This document shows, one piece after another, positions 28,019 to 37,162 of a stretch of DNA of 39,438 bases. A model generated the notes under the pieces. It saw only the letters and a program-made list of their open reading frames with translations. It was not told the origin of the DNA and searched no databases. The DNA is from Anaerolineales bacterium (GTDB lineage: Bacteria; Chloroflexota; Anaerolineae; Anaerolineales; Villigracilaceae): assembly GCA_016928525.1 (NCBI GenBank), contig JAFGKO010000189.1, positions 1-39,438 of the forward strand, read 5' to 3'. The position numbers and the translations under genes are program-made. How positions within the stretch are numbered: position 1 is the stretch's first letter; the number at the start of each line of letters is the position of its first letter.

Positions 28019-29671
28019 ATGCTTACCGCTCATCACCTCTCCAAAACTTACGGCATCCAACCCATCTTACAAGACATCTCGTTCAGCATCAGCGCTGGGG
28101 AGCGCATCGGCCTTGTCGGCCCCAACGGCTGCGGCAAGACGACCCTGTTGCGCATCCTGGTCGGCGAAGAAAAGCCAGACAAAGGGACAGTTGCGCACAC
28201 GCGTTCCGGTTTACGAATCGGATACCTGGCCCAGGGCATGAACTTCGGCCCGGACCAGACGCTTCGTTCCGCGCTCAATCTCGCTACCGTTGCAGAGAGC
28301 GACCTCGAGTCTGAAGTCGCTACTCTGGCCGCCTCCCTGGCCAAAGACCCCGAAAATCCGATCTTGCAACAGCGTTACGATGCGGCCGTTACCAAACTTT
28401 CAACCTTCAACATTAAACCCGAATCCATCCTCGGCCCGCTTGGCTTGGGCGACTTCGACCTCGACACTCCTATCGCCCATCTCTCCGGCGGACAGAAGAC
28501 CCGCCTGATGCTGGCGCGTATCCTGCTCGAAGAACCGCATTTGCTTCTGCTCGACGAGCCCACCAACCACCTGGATATCGCCATGCTCGAATGGCTGGAA
28601 GGCTGGTTGAACCATTTCAACGGCGCGGTCCTGATCGTCTCGCATGACCGCGCTTTCCTGGACAATACCGTCACATCCATCCTCGAACTCGACCCGGCCA
28701 CGCAAAGCGTCAAGTCCTACCCGGGCAACTACTCTGACTACGCCGAACAAAAACTGGTCGAATTAGAAAAACAGCAACAGGCTTACGTGGACCAGCAACA
28801 ACAGATCGCGCAGTTACGTGCGGCCGCGGCCCACATCCGCGGGCTAACCAAAATGCGCAAAGGCGGCAAGGCCGACCCTGCCAACACCGACGGCTTCTCG
28901 GTCGGTTTTTTCGGCAACCGCGCCACCAAGAACGTGGCCGGGCGCGCCAAACATATTGAAGCCCGCATCGAGAAGATCCTGACCGAGGAGCGGGTCGAAA
29001 AGCCGCGTTCCTCCTGGCAGATAAAATTGGATTTTGGTGAGGATGTCAGGCTTTCGAAAGATGTGCTGACGACGGAAAACCTGTCAGTCGGTTATCCCGG
29101 CCACGAGCCACTGCTCGAGAATCTGAACCTGTACATCCGCGCCGGTCAGCGCATTGCGTTAACGGGAGAAAACGGAGCCGGCAAGACCACCCTGCTGCGC
29201 ACCATCGCCGGGACGCTTGAGCCATTGGCAGGGGCGGTCCGGCTGGGGCAAACGGTCAGGCTTGGGTACATGGCGCAGGAACAGGAGTTGTTAGACGCGT
29301 CCCTGTCCGCGTTGCAGACCATCCAACGCGTGGCAGCCTTCAACGAAACGCAGGCGCGTCATTTCCTGCATTTCTTCCTTTTCAGCGGCGACGACCCGCT
29401 GCGGCCAAGTGGAGAACTGTCCTTCGGCGAACGCGCCCGCCTGCAACTGGCCTTGCTGGTGGCGCAGGGTTGTACCTTCCTGCTGCTGGATGAGCCCATC
29501 AACCACCTGGACATCCCCTCGCGAGCGCGCTTCGAGCAGGCTTTGACCCAGTTTAGCGGGAGCATCTTGGCGGTGGTACATGACCGCTACTTCATCGAAC
29601 GATTTGCCACTCATATCTGGTTGATGGAAAACAAATCCATCCGCCGGACGTATGAGATGGAAAAAACATAG
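28019..29671 (+). CDS. ABC-F family ATPase (ribosome-associated; possible antibiotic resistance)
   Basis: A 550-aa protein with two ABC domains and no membrane helices, as in ABC-F translation factors. Domain 1: Walker A GPNGCGKTT, signature LSGGQK, Walker B LLLLDEPTNHLD. Linker about 245-320, rich in Gln and Lys (EKQQQAYVDQQQQIAQLR), fits the P-site tRNA-interaction motif region. Domain 2: GENGAGKTT, LSFGERARLQLAL, LLLDEPINHLD. The second signature (LSFGE) and the Ile in the second Walker B extension are slight deviations. These proteins act on stalled or drug-bound ribosomes; the attenuator-like leader suggests a drug- or stress-induced member. Its start site has only a weak CAGGA. Confidence 0.93.
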   Translation: MLTAHHLSKTYGIQPILQDISFSISAGERIGLVGPNGCGKTTLLRILVGEEKPDKGTVAHTRSGLRIGYLAQGMNFGPDQTLRSALNLATVAESDLESEVATLAASLAKDPENPILQQRYDAAVTKLSTFNIKPESILGPLGLGDFDLDTPIAHLSGGQKTRLMLARILLEEPHLLLLDEPTNHLDIAMLEWLEGWLNHFNGAVLIVSHDRAFLDNTVTSILELDPATQSVKSYPGNYSDYAEQKLVELEKQQQAYVDQQQQIAQLRAAAAHIRGLTKMRKGGKADPANTDGFSVGFFGNRATKNVAGRAKHIEARIEKILTEERVEKPRSSWQIKLDFGEDVRLSKDVLTTENLSVGYPGHEPLLENLNLYIRAGQRIALTGENGAGKTTLLRTIAGTLEPLAGAVRLGQTVRLGYMAQEQELLDASLSALQTIQRVAAFNETQARHFLHFFLFSGDDPLRPSGELSFGERARLQLALLVAQGCTFLLLDEPINHLDIPSRARFEQALTQFSGSILAVVHDRYFIERFATHIWLMENKSIRRTYEMEKT

Positions 29672-29698
29672 TTGTTCTCGCACCGTGTAAAATTAGGT

Positions 29699-30445
29699 AT
29701 GTCCTTCCGAGATTACTTCTCTCGACAAGCAAAAGATTATGCACGGCATAGACCTCACTACCCTGAGGCTATGTTCGATTACCTGGCCTCATTGGCGCCC
29801 TCCAATGAACTTGTCTGGGACTGCGGCACGGGCAACGGACAGGCCGCCCTGGCGCTAGCGGATAGATTCCAGCGTGTGATCGCAACGGACGCCAGCGCCG
29901 CACAAATCGCGAGTGCCTTTCCCCACGAGGGGATCGAATACCGGGTCGAACCATCGGAATACACGACCATCCCATCCGGTACAGTAGACCTAGTCACCGT
30001 CGGCACCGCCGTGCACTGGTTTGACCTCGATCCCTTCTACGCTGAAGTCCGCCGGGTTGGCAAAGCGAACGCCATCTTAGCCGTCTGGACATACCACCTC
30101 CCGATCATCGATCCAGAAATTGACCGCTGGCTCGAGCGCTTTTATCGGGTCACATTGGCAGAGTATTGGCCGGAACGCATCTACTACCTGGACCAGCGCT
30201 ACCAGACCCTGCCCTTCCCCTTCACAGAAATTCAGCCGCTCAAATTTGAAATGGAAGCAGATTGGAACCTGAAGAACCTGATTGGTTTTCTATCGAGCTG
30301 GTCGGCCGTGAGAAAACTTGTCGAGGTTAAGGGCGAAAAGGCTTTTGATAGGCAAATCGAAGAGCTGGAACACCTTTGGGGAAAGAAATCAAAAAGGCGA
30401 GAAATTCGCTGGCCTTTACACTTCCGGATCGGGAAGGTCTCATAA
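29699..30445 (+). CDS. Class I SAM-dependent methyltransferase
   Basis: A 248-aa methyltransferase. The SAM motif I is ELVWDCGTGNGQAALALAD, followed by VIATDASAAQIASA (motif II acidic residue) and VDLVTVGTAVHWFDLDPFYAEVRRV. The start SFRDYFSRQAKDYARHRPHYP is characteristic of a group resembling trans-aconitate methyltransferase. The ATG at 29699 starts this conserved section; a longer frame from 29672 adds nine residues with no support. A TAAAAT box ends about 6 bases before the ATG, so it may have its own, nearly leaderless promoter. Substrate unknown. Confidence 0.88.
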   Translation: MSFRDYFSRQAKDYARHRPHYPEAMFDYLASLAPSNELVWDCGTGNGQAALALADRFQRVIATDASAAQIASAFPHEGIEYRVEPSEYTTIPSGTVDLVTVGTAVHWFDLDPFYAEVRRVGKANAILAVWTYHLPIIDPEIDRWLERFYRVTLAEYWPERIYYLDQRYQTLPFPFTEIQPLKFEMEADWNLKNLIGFLSSWSAVRKLVEVKGEKAFDRQIEELEHLWGKKSKRREIRWPLHFRIGKVS

Positions 30446-31231
30446 ATGAACATAAAAGCGATGATCGATCACGACAACCTCGAAGAATTCAATGACCCGG
30501 CCAACTATGATCTCGAAGAAGCGGAGCGTTCCGCAGATCGAATTCAGTTTTACACGGACCTAGCACACAAAACTGGCGGTCCTGTCCTCGAAATCGCCTG
30601 CGGCACCGGACTGGTGGCCCTGCCCATCGCAGCGCGCGGATTACCGGTCACTGGCGTCGATCTTGCACGACCCATGCTGGCGTACGCGCGCGTGAAAGCA
30701 CAGCAGCAAGGACTCTCCATCGACTTGATCAAAGGAGATGCCCGTCAACTTCATCTTAATAAGCAGTTCGCTTTTATCTACTTGACCGGAAATGCATTCC
30801 AGGCTTTTTTGCAGCGCACGGACCAGGAGCGTTTACTGGCATCCGTCAAGCGCCATCTTGCGCCACACGGCATCTTTGCCTTCGAGACTCGCAACCCGTC
30901 CGGCCATGATCTATCCGACCAGCTCGAGGAGGAGTTGTGGTTTACCTATCGCAACGTGCAGGGGCAGAGCGTGAACGTGTCCGGGACGCAGCGCTACGAT
31001 CCGCTCACCCAGACCATGCACTGGACGACCTATCGGCGCTGGAACGCTTCAGGGGAAAACCGCTCGACGACCACGCGCATCGCCTGCCGATTCACCTATC
31101 CACGTGAGTTGGAGACGCTTTTACATTACAATGGATTTCAGACTGTCGACCAATATGGCGATTGGGATAAAAGCGGACTCGCAGCGAAGAGCGAGGAGAT
31201 TATTTCCATCTGCCGGCATCGGAAAATATAA
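30446..31231 (+). CDS. Class I SAM-dependent methyltransferase
   Basis: A 261-aa methyltransferase of a different subgroup: DPANYDLEE start, motif I GPVLEIACGTGLVALPIAARG, VTGVDLARPMLAYAR, the DLIKGDARQLHL acidic loop and FIYLTGNAFQAFL. The last part forms a beta-rich cap (FTYRNVQGQSVNVSGTQRYD, TTYRRWNASGEN) seen in small-molecule methyltransferases. Its ATG directly follows the stop of the previous gene, so the two are probably translated together. The target is unknown. Confidence 0.88.
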   Translation: MNIKAMIDHDNLEEFNDPANYDLEEAERSADRIQFYTDLAHKTGGPVLEIACGTGLVALPIAARGLPVTGVDLARPMLAYARVKAQQQGLSIDLIKGDARQLHLNKQFAFIYLTGNAFQAFLQRTDQERLLASVKRHLAPHGIFAFETRNPSGHDLSDQLEEELWFTYRNVQGQSVNVSGTQRYDPLTQTMHWTTYRRWNASGENRSTTTRIACRFTYPRELETLLHYNGFQTVDQYGDWDKSGLAAKSEEIISICRHRKI

Positions 31232-31251
31232 TTACCAAAGAGTGTGCATCT

Positions 31252-32175
31252 ATGGACAACGAACAAATCATCCAATGGCTGCTGGAGGGAGATGTATCCA
31301 TCCAGTATCAGGTTTACCGGGATCTCCTGGAGGTAGAAAAACCCGAATTACAGGAGCGGATCGCGAGCGAGGGATGGGGCGTTCGTTTCCTCAAAGCCCG
31401 TCACGAAAATGGACATTGGGGGCGTGGCTTCTACCAGGTCAAGTGGATTTCCAGTCACTACAGCCTGCTGGATTTGAGAAATCTCTGTTTTCCAACCGGT
31501 CATCCCAAAATCAACGAATCGATCGCCATCATCCTGCGCGACCGGAAGGCAGAGGACGGGGGCATCAATCCAGCTGTAACAATCCCGCAAAGCGACGTGT
31601 GCATCAACGGCATGTTCTTGAATTACGCCTGTTACTTCAAAACTGCTGAGGCAGGCTTACATTCCATCGTGGATTTTGTCATCGCCCAACAAATGCCAGA
31701 TGGCGGCTTCAATTGCAACTCCAACCAGCAGGGAGCCGTCCACAGCTCGCTGCACACGACGATTTCCATCCTGGAGGGGATACAGGAATACGTCGCCAAC
31801 GGGTACGACTACCGCCGCCTCGAACTGGACCGGATAGCTGCGGAGGCGCGCGAGTTCATCCTCCAACACCGACTATATCTCTCCGACCGGACGGGCGATA
31901 TCATCGACAAACGCTTCCTGATGCTCTCCTACCCCTCCCGCTGGTTTTACGACATCTTGCGAGCGCTGGATTACTTTCAAGCCGCAAAGGTTGTTTATGA
32001 TCCGCGCATGCAACCCGCATTAGATGTGCTAAAGAAAAAGCAACGGGTAGATGGCACCTGGCCCGTCCAGGCCAAACACCCCGGGCAAGTTCACTTCGAT
32101 ATGGAGCAGACCGGCGGTCCCAGCCGTTGGAATACATTGCGAGCCTTGCGGGTGTTGAAGCATTTTGAGCACTAA
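31252..32175 (+). CDS. Terpenoid-cyclase-fold (alpha/alpha toroid) protein
   Basis: A 307-aa helical protein with repeats of the prenyltransferase/squalene-cyclase type: LKARHENGHWGRGFY, AIILRDRKAEDGGIN, VDFVIAQQMPDGGFNCNS and LKKKQRVDGTWPVQ. The Q-x-DGGF/G-W rhythm marks this fold, but the catalytic DxDD of squalene-hopene cyclase is absent and the protein is half as long, so cyclase activity is unlikely. It follows the two methyltransferase genes by 20 bases and may belong to their unit. Role unknown. Confidence 0.82.
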   Translation: MDNEQIIQWLLEGDVSIQYQVYRDLLEVEKPELQERIASEGWGVRFLKARHENGHWGRGFYQVKWISSHYSLLDLRNLCFPTGHPKINESIAIILRDRKAEDGGINPAVTIPQSDVCINGMFLNYACYFKTAEAGLHSIVDFVIAQQMPDGGFNCNSNQQGAVHSSLHTTISILEGIQEYVANGYDYRRLELDRIAAEAREFILQHRLYLSDRTGDIIDKRFLMLSYPSRWFYDILRALDYFQAAKVVYDPRMQPALDVLKKKQRVDGTWPVQAKHPGQVHFDMEQTGGPSRWNTLRALRVLKHFEH

Positions 32176-32244
32176 TACTGCAGGGCTGGTTTGCACCCCG
32201 CCGAAATGGAGCAAATAGAATGGAGCGGAAAAACATCCTGATCC

Positions 32245-33141
32245 TTGATTACTCGACGGACAAAAGTGAAACGCCCGCCATCAAACGCTGGCTGGGCGCA
32301 ACTGGATTATCCCTTCCTACAAGAATATCTCGATTTGATCGCGGACAATTACGGCGCGGGTATCCGCCTGGCGGATTTTATTACACAAGCCGAAGCCATC
32401 CGGCAGGAAATCAATGACTGGGTCAGTGACCGGGCCCAGGGCAAGATCGAGGACCTGATCCCGCAAGGCGCGCTGGATGCCATGACGCGCATGGTGCTGG
32501 TCAATGCGATTTACTTCAAAGCCGACTGGCAGACGCAGTTCGATCCAAATTCAACCGTTGAAGCACCATTCTACCTCTCGGGCGGCTCACGGGTGCAGGT
32601 AGATATGATGATGGGGGGCATGCACAGCTTACTTTACACAAGTGGGGATGGCTATCAGGCGGTGGAGTTGCCATACGCCGACGGGACTGCGGTCATGGAT
32701 ATTATCGTTCCGGATGAAGGCACTTTCCAGGCCTTTGAATCAAAAATGGATATTCAATTGCTGGATGGAATCCTGAGCGCTATGCAACCCACCTCGGTCG
32801 AACTGGGTTTACCGAAATTCACTTACACCAGCCAGTTCAACCTTTCCGATTCATTGGCGGCTATGGGCATGGATACAGCTTTCGATCCGGAGCGGGCTGA
32901 TTTTTCGGGCATGACCGGATCGCGCGAACTATACATCAGCGATGTCATCCACAAGGCTTTTGTAGCCGTAGACGAAGAAGGGACAGAGGCCGCCGCTGCC
33001 ACAGCGGTGATCATGAAGTTGTCTGCTGCGCCGATGTTCGATCTGCGTCTGATCATCGACCGGCCGTTCATCTTCCTGATCCGCGACCTGCCCAGCGGAC
33101 AAATCCTGTTCGTCGGGCGCGTGCTCAATCCTGCGCAATAA
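32245..33141 (+). pseudogene. Serpin lacking its N-terminal part
   Basis: The frame encodes 298 residues matching the C-terminal three quarters of a serpin: NAGWAQLDYPFLQEYLD, INDWVSDRAQGKIEDLI, VLVNAIYFKADWQTQFD, LPKFTYTSQFNLSDSL, hinge EEGTEAAAATAVIM and the end RPFIFLIRDLPSGQILFVGRV. The first roughly 100 residues of a full serpin (helices A-C and strands up to about hF) are missing; the upstream DNA does not encode them in any frame I could read. The reading frame just before NAGWAQ (RTKVKRPPS) is not serpin-like and no signal peptide exists. The hinge is of the inhibitory type. Most likely a recently damaged gene; a TTG or ATG start at 32245 would be artificial. Confidence 0.7.
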
Positions 33142-33173
33142 AATTTTACCGACTGAAATCGTGTACGCTTATA

Positions 33174-34883
33174 TCAGAGCAAGATTACCGTTACCCCCCA
33201 GGCAACCCAGGCGGCGACTTGCGCCACCGCCACCGTCAGCGCGGCGATAGCCAGCATGGCGCGGGTTCCAAGTTCGCGTTTCAACACAGCCAGGGTCGCC
33301 AGACAAGGCAGGTAGAACATCACGAAAGTGGCATAGGTCACCATCTGAGGGATACTGAGGGCTGTGTCAAAGTTGACCGTCCCCAGCGCCTGCCCCAGCA
33401 TTACCAGCGACAATTCCTTGCGCAAAATCCCAAAGATCAGTGGCACACCAACCTCCGTTGGCAGGCCCAGGCTCCATGTCATGGGGCGAACAAGCCAATT
33501 AAACACCACTGCCGCGTTGAAATAATTCAAAGCGGCTAAAATCGCGCTGCCCACGATCAACAACGGCCAGGCCTCGACCACAAACTCGCGCATACGGAAC
33601 CAGGCTTTGCCGGTCACATTCTTCAAGGTTGGGATACGATAGGTTGGCATCTCGAGGATCAAACCGGGGGTGTCTTCTGGCATCAGGCTGTTCAGGATGC
33701 GTCCGGTGACAGCGATGACCAGCAGGTTGAACAGATATAGTGCAAAGGCCGCCAGCGGACCGAGATAAAAGGCTACCAACCCGAATACAACCGCCAATCG
33801 CGCCGCGCACGGAACCAGGGTTGCCAGCGCCGCCGCCAGGTAACGGTCACGCGGCTCTTCCAACGTTCGGGTGGACATAACCGCCGGGACGTTACAACCA
33901 TAACCGAGGATAAATGGCACGACGGCTTTGCCGTGCAATCCGATGCGGTGCATGAGCGCATCCATCAGGAAGGCCACACGCGGCAGGTATCCAATATCTT
34001 CCAAAACCCCCAAGCCAAATAAAAACGGTAACAGGTAGGGCAGCACGATGGCTACGCCTGCTGCGATGCCCTGCATCACACCCAGGGTGATTTCCGAAAG
34101 CAGAGTATCAGCCTTGAAAGGGGATAATACCCCCTGGGTAATTGCATCAAAGAACGCCAGCAAGGGCGGTTCGATCAATTGTCCGATGCCATACACAGCT
34201 TGAAAGAACAGGAACAGGATGAATAATAAAACCGCATAGCCCCAGACCGGATGCAGGAGTACATCGTCCAATCGGTCACGTCGGGAAATGCGTCGCTCCC
34301 CCTGTTGTATATACTTTTGCGCTAACATGCGAGCTTGCCCATGCCGCCCGCCAGCATCATTTTGCTTCGTGTCCTCTGCCTCTTTTGTGTTAAACCCATT
34401 TCTCCCCACATCCAAAGCTTTCAAAAAAACGCCCTTTACCCCGCGTCCTTTGCTGGCCACCAGCGGCAGGACAGGCGTTCCCAACTCCTTTTGCAGGCCG
34501 AGGCCATCGATATGCAAACCGAGACGGTCGGCTTCGTCCATCATGTTCAAGGCGAGGATGACAGGCTTATTTAGTGAGAGCAGTTCCAGGGTCAGTTCGA
34601 GGCCAAGCGCCAGACGCGAAGCGTCCACTACATTAATGACCACGTCCACTTCGTTCGAACGCAAGTAGGAGGCTGCTTCCCGCTCTGCTGGGCTATGCGC
34701 ATCCAGCGTGTATGCGCCAGGCAAGTCCACAATTTCGACCACCTCGCCAGCCACACGAACTTTGCTTTCCGTGTATTTGACTGTCGTACCGGTAAAGTTA
34801 CCTGTCTCGGCTTTGTAGCCGGCCACCTGGTTGAACAGGGTACTTTTGCCGCAATTCGGCTGTCCAATTAAAGCGATTCGCAA
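33174..34883 (-). CDS. feoB: Ferrous iron transporter FeoB
   Basis: A 569-aa Fe2+ transporter. N-terminal GTPase: G1 GQPNCGKST, G2 around NFTGTTVKY, G3 VDLPGAYTL, G4 NMMDEA. Membrane part: two Gate motifs with LPFLFGLGVLEDIGYLPRVAFLMD and PFILGYGCNVPAVMSTRTLE, then the second half LGLPTEVGVPLIFGILRKELSL. It is shorter than the 700-residue enterobacterial forms mainly in the linker and C-terminus. The start is a TTG at 34883 with GGAG 8 bases upstream, inside the end of feoA (16-base overlap), so the two are coupled. Confidence 0.96.
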   Translation of the reverse strand: MRIALIGQPNCGKSTLFNQVAGYKAETGNFTGTTVKYTESKVRVAGEVVEIVDLPGAYTLDAHSPAEREAASYLRSNEVDVVINVVDASRLALGLELTLELLSLNKPVILALNMMDEADRLGLHIDGLGLQKELGTPVLPLVASKGRGVKGVFLKALDVGRNGFNTKEAEDTKQNDAGGRHGQARMLAQKYIQQGERRISRRDRLDDVLLHPVWGYAVLLFILFLFFQAVYGIGQLIEPPLLAFFDAITQGVLSPFKADTLLSEITLGVMQGIAAGVAIVLPYLLPFLFGLGVLEDIGYLPRVAFLMDALMHRIGLHGKAVVPFILGYGCNVPAVMSTRTLEEPRDRYLAAALATLVPCAARLAVVFGLVAFYLGPLAAFALYLFNLLVIAVTGRILNSLMPEDTPGLILEMPTYRIPTLKNVTGKAWFRMREFVVEAWPLLIVGSAILAALNYFNAAVVFNWLVRPMTWSLGLPTEVGVPLIFGILRKELSLVMLGQALGTVNFDTALSIPQMVTYATFVMFYLPCLATLAVLKRELGTRAMLAIAALTVAVAQVAAWVAWGVTVILL

Positions 34884-35140
34884 GAGTTCAACTCCACAAT
34901 GATCTTATCCGCAACGCCTCGACCAAGTGCTATCTCGCGTTTATTGCACTCGACCAGCAGCGGGCCGCCCAAGGGCGCTTTTCGCAACAAGCGTAACCGG
35001 TCACCCGGATAAATGCCATATTGCGTCAACTTTCTGCGCAAGTTGACGCCTCCATCAAAATCGATCACGCGCACAGATGTGCCAGGTTGAATTTGTAATA
35101 ATCGTTTCATCAAGCCGTTTATATCCCAAATAGCAGACAT
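34868..35140 (-). CDS. feoA: FeoA, small partner of FeoB
   Basis: A 90-aa FeoA with the SH3-like fold: IQPGTSVRVIDFDGGVNLRRKLTQYGIYPGDRLRLLRKAPLGGPLLVEC. It supports FeoB activity in the cytoplasm. The ATG at 35140 or that at 35110 (MKRLLQIQPG) may be used; neither has a strong ribosome site. It heads the feoAB pair. The 187-base upstream gap to the lipoprotein gene has no ORF; an AT-rich partial dyad there may be the iron-regulator site. Confidence 0.93.
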   Translation of the reverse strand: MSAIWDINGLMKRLLQIQPGTSVRVIDFDGGVNLRRKLTQYGIYPGDRLRLLRKAPLGGPLLVECNKREIALGRGVADKIIVELNSCESL

Positions 35141-35172
35141 AGCCTAGTGAGATTCATCCCCGAAAAGGATGT

Positions 35173-35195
35173 TTCATATCGTTATTATCAATGAA
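35173..35195 (-). promoter_or_regulatory. Possible iron-regulator box before feoAB
   Basis: TTCAT and ATGAA flank an AT-rich core, and the minus strand contains GATAAT, the hexamer of Fur boxes. Only one hexamer fits well, so this is a weak candidate for a Fur or DtxR-type site. Confidence 0.2.
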
Positions 35196-35327
35196 GAGGT
35201 GACAGGCTCTCCTATGTTTATTGCCTCTTGCATCAGTTCCGAACTCTCATCTGACAAATTGTTTTCAAAACCCCCAAGATTCTAATCCGAATATTTACAC
35301 AGCACCTTGTAGTATGATTGCTAAATA

Positions 35328-35900
35328 ATGCGCACTTTTTCTATAACGTCGATCCTTGTTATATTCCTGCTCGGCGCCTGTAACTTTCCCAAGCCGGGAC
35401 AGCCAAGCCCCGGTCTGACTGTTGATCCCGACGCGGAGTTATCCACGGTGACTGCAACACCCCAGGAGTACGTTTATACCGAATGCAGTTTTGTCTGGGC
35501 GCGCAAATCTTTACCTGACCTTTCCAAAGATTTCAAAGAAGCGCTGCGAGATGTTCAGCCACAGGCGGAGGGCTATGCTGAGGCCTACGGTGAGAATTGC
35601 ATAGACAGCCAGGGTAACGTCGTGCGTTTCCTGGCCATGGAGACAGATTTCTACGTCGCGCTCAAGGTAAGGGATCTGGAAGATAAACAAGCCTTGGGAG
35701 AGTTGATCGAGCAGGCTTTGGCCGTAGTGGCAAAGTTCCCTGTAGAAGAGACACCCGGGCCCCAACCAGGATACGTGGGCATCACCTTCGAAGCGCCTGG
35801 GAATGAGCTCCGCTTGTGGTTCACTCAAAGGGATGCCGAAACCGCACTTGACAACGGGCTGCATGGAGAAGAACTTTTCGACGCCCTGCAAACGAGATAG
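35328..35900 (+). CDS. Lipoprotein of unknown function
   Basis: A 190-aa predicted lipoprotein: MRTFSITSILVIFLLGAC gives a lipobox with the cysteine near residue 18, followed by a Pro/Thr-rich linker to about residue 45. The domain has two further cysteines (YTECSFVWARK and GENCIDSQGN) that may form a disulfide, and ends in a helix (DNGLHGEELFDALQTR). It resembles the lipoprotein at 11613-12149 only in layout. No family is recognised. The ATG has no strong ribosome site. Confidence 0.78.
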   Translation: MRTFSITSILVIFLLGACNFPKPGQPSPGLTVDPDAELSTVTATPQEYVYTECSFVWARKSLPDLSKDFKEALRDVQPQAEGYAEAYGENCIDSQGNVVRFLAMETDFYVALKVRDLEDKQALGELIEQALAVVAKFPVEETPGPQPGYVGITFEAPGNELRLWFTQRDAETALDNGLHGEELFDALQTR

Positions 35901-35927
35901 GTTGTCTATTCTGTCCTCAAAAAAATC

Positions 35928-35965
35928 GCAAAAAACGACTAGTCAGATGGCCAGCCGTTTTTTGC
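35928..35965 (+). terminator. Terminator-like inverted repeat after the lipoprotein gene
   Basis: GCAAAAAACG (35928-35937) pairs with CGTTTTTTGC (35956-35965) around an 18-base loop; the T-run is inside the right arm. It ends directly at the -35 box of the next promoter. Confidence 0.55.
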
Positions 35966-35994
35966 TTGACAAACGCTGCTTTTTATTGTATAGT
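35966..35994 (+). promoter_or_regulatory. Sigma-70 promoter of the GbsR/MarR regulator
   Basis: TTGACA (35966-35971) and TATAGT (35989-35994) are separated by exactly 17 bases. This is the clearest promoter in the window. The start of transcription would be inside the operator at 35998-36013. Confidence 0.85.
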
Positions 35995-35997
35995 TCG

Positions 35998-36013
35998 TTT
36001 AGTAACTACTAAA
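35998..36013. promoter_or_regulatory. Operator dyad at the GbsR/MarR promoter
   Basis: TTTAGT-AACT-ACTAAA is a perfect dyad directly after the -10 box, over the predicted transcription start. MarR-type proteins bind such 16-20 base dyads and repress their own gene. Confidence 0.7.
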
Positions 36014-36036
36014 TATTCTAAACACACCAGGTTTAT

Positions 36037-36567
36037 ATGAGTGAACAAATCGCACAATTCAAACAAGACTTCACCGAAGGACTGAGCCAGATCAGCAAAT
36101 TCTGGGGCTTCCCAAAAGGCATGGGAGCCATCTTTGCCGTGCTATATCTCTCCCCTTCCCCCCTATCGCTGGACGAACTGGTCGAGCAGACAGGCTTGAC
36201 CAAGGGCGCAATCAGCACCAATGTGCGTGCGCTGGCACGCATGGGATTGGTGCGCCCGTCTACGAAACTAGGCGACCGCAAGGATTACTACGAAGCCGAG
36301 ACCGACTTCTACAAGTCTATTCGCGCTATCCTCAAGGAACGCCAAAACAGCGAGTTCGACAGCGCGGTCCGCTCGGTGCGGGAAACGCTGGAAAAGCTGG
36401 AAGCAGATATCGGGTCCGAAGATGAAGCGGAACGACAATTCCTGTTAGAACGTGTGCGCGCGTTGCAGTCCTTCTTCGATGCGCTGGATGGCCTCGTCAG
36501 CGCAGTAGTCCGCCTGGAAGGGCTGGGAATCACGACTTTGGAGAAAATCCTGTCCATTCTCAAATAA
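36037..36567 (+). CDS. GbsR/MarR-family transcriptional regulator
   Basis: A 176-aa regulator of the GbsR type (MarR superfamily). The start FKQDFTEGLSQISKFWGFPKGMGAIFAVLYLSPSPL is a GbsR signature; the winged helix is SLDELVEQTGLTKGAISTNVRAL with wing VRPSTKLGDRKDYYEA. A long helix pair for dimer contacts fills the rest. Classical GbsR responds to choline in glycine-betaine synthesis, but no such genes are here. The dyad over its own promoter indicates self-repression. The two genes downstream on the same strand may also be controlled. Confidence 0.92.
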   Translation: MSEQIAQFKQDFTEGLSQISKFWGFPKGMGAIFAVLYLSPSPLSLDELVEQTGLTKGAISTNVRALARMGLVRPSTKLGDRKDYYEAETDFYKSIRAILKERQNSEFDSAVRSVRETLEKLEADIGSEDEAERQFLLERVRALQSFFDALDGLVSAVVRLEGLGITTLEKILSILK

Positions 36568-36667
36568 GGAGTGCTGATCGGTTGCGTTCGTTGAATATCC
36601 TGTCAACCAGTCTAACCAAATAACGGTTCACGTTTCCAAATCGGTCTCTTATTTAAAGGTATCCCTG

Positions 36668-37162
36668 ATGACCACGAAACCTCAAAACCTCTTGCGCTCA
36701 CTGCTGCTGATCCCCTATCTCACTTGGGGTATTGCTCTGTTGTTTGTATACTTGGTCTCCGGACCAGCCGGAAATCTGTACACTTCAAATGCGTTTTTTG
36801 ACGCGCTCATGGGAGTCACGTCATTCTATACGATTGGCATCCTCTTATGGGGTATCCCATACACAATCTTGGCTGTGGGACTTTTTCTGTGGAGCATCAA
36901 CAAACCTGCTCCCACCATCTATAAGGTGTTCGCCTTTTCTCCATTCGTGTTATCCATTCTTATGGTAATTGAGATCCTATTGATCTCATTCTGGCCCCTA
37001 CAAGCGCAAACATCGGAAGTTTCGATGGATTTGTCGACACCCATCCTAGTGGCCATCATCCCAACCATCATCTATGGCTATGGCTTTGTTGGAGCAGGCA
37101 GTCTCTTATACAAGGTCGCAAGACGACTAACTTTTATAAGTATCGAAGGAGAAGCAAAATGA
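36668..37162 (+). CDS. Four-helix membrane protein
   Basis: A 164-aa hydrophobic protein with about four helices (residues 12-32, 54-76, 85-110, 126-150). Its stop overlaps the ATG of the next gene by 4 bases, so both are expressed together. AAAGG lies 8 bases before the ATG. It follows the GbsR-type regulator and could be its target. I recognise no family. Confidence 0.8.
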   Translation: MTTKPQNLLRSLLLIPYLTWGIALLFVYLVSGPAGNLYTSNAFFDALMGVTSFYTIGILLWGIPYTILAVGLFLWSINKPAPTIYKVFAFSPFVLSILMVIEILLISFWPLQAQTSEVSMDLSTPILVAIIPTIIYGYGFVGAGSLLYKVARRLTFISIEGEAK

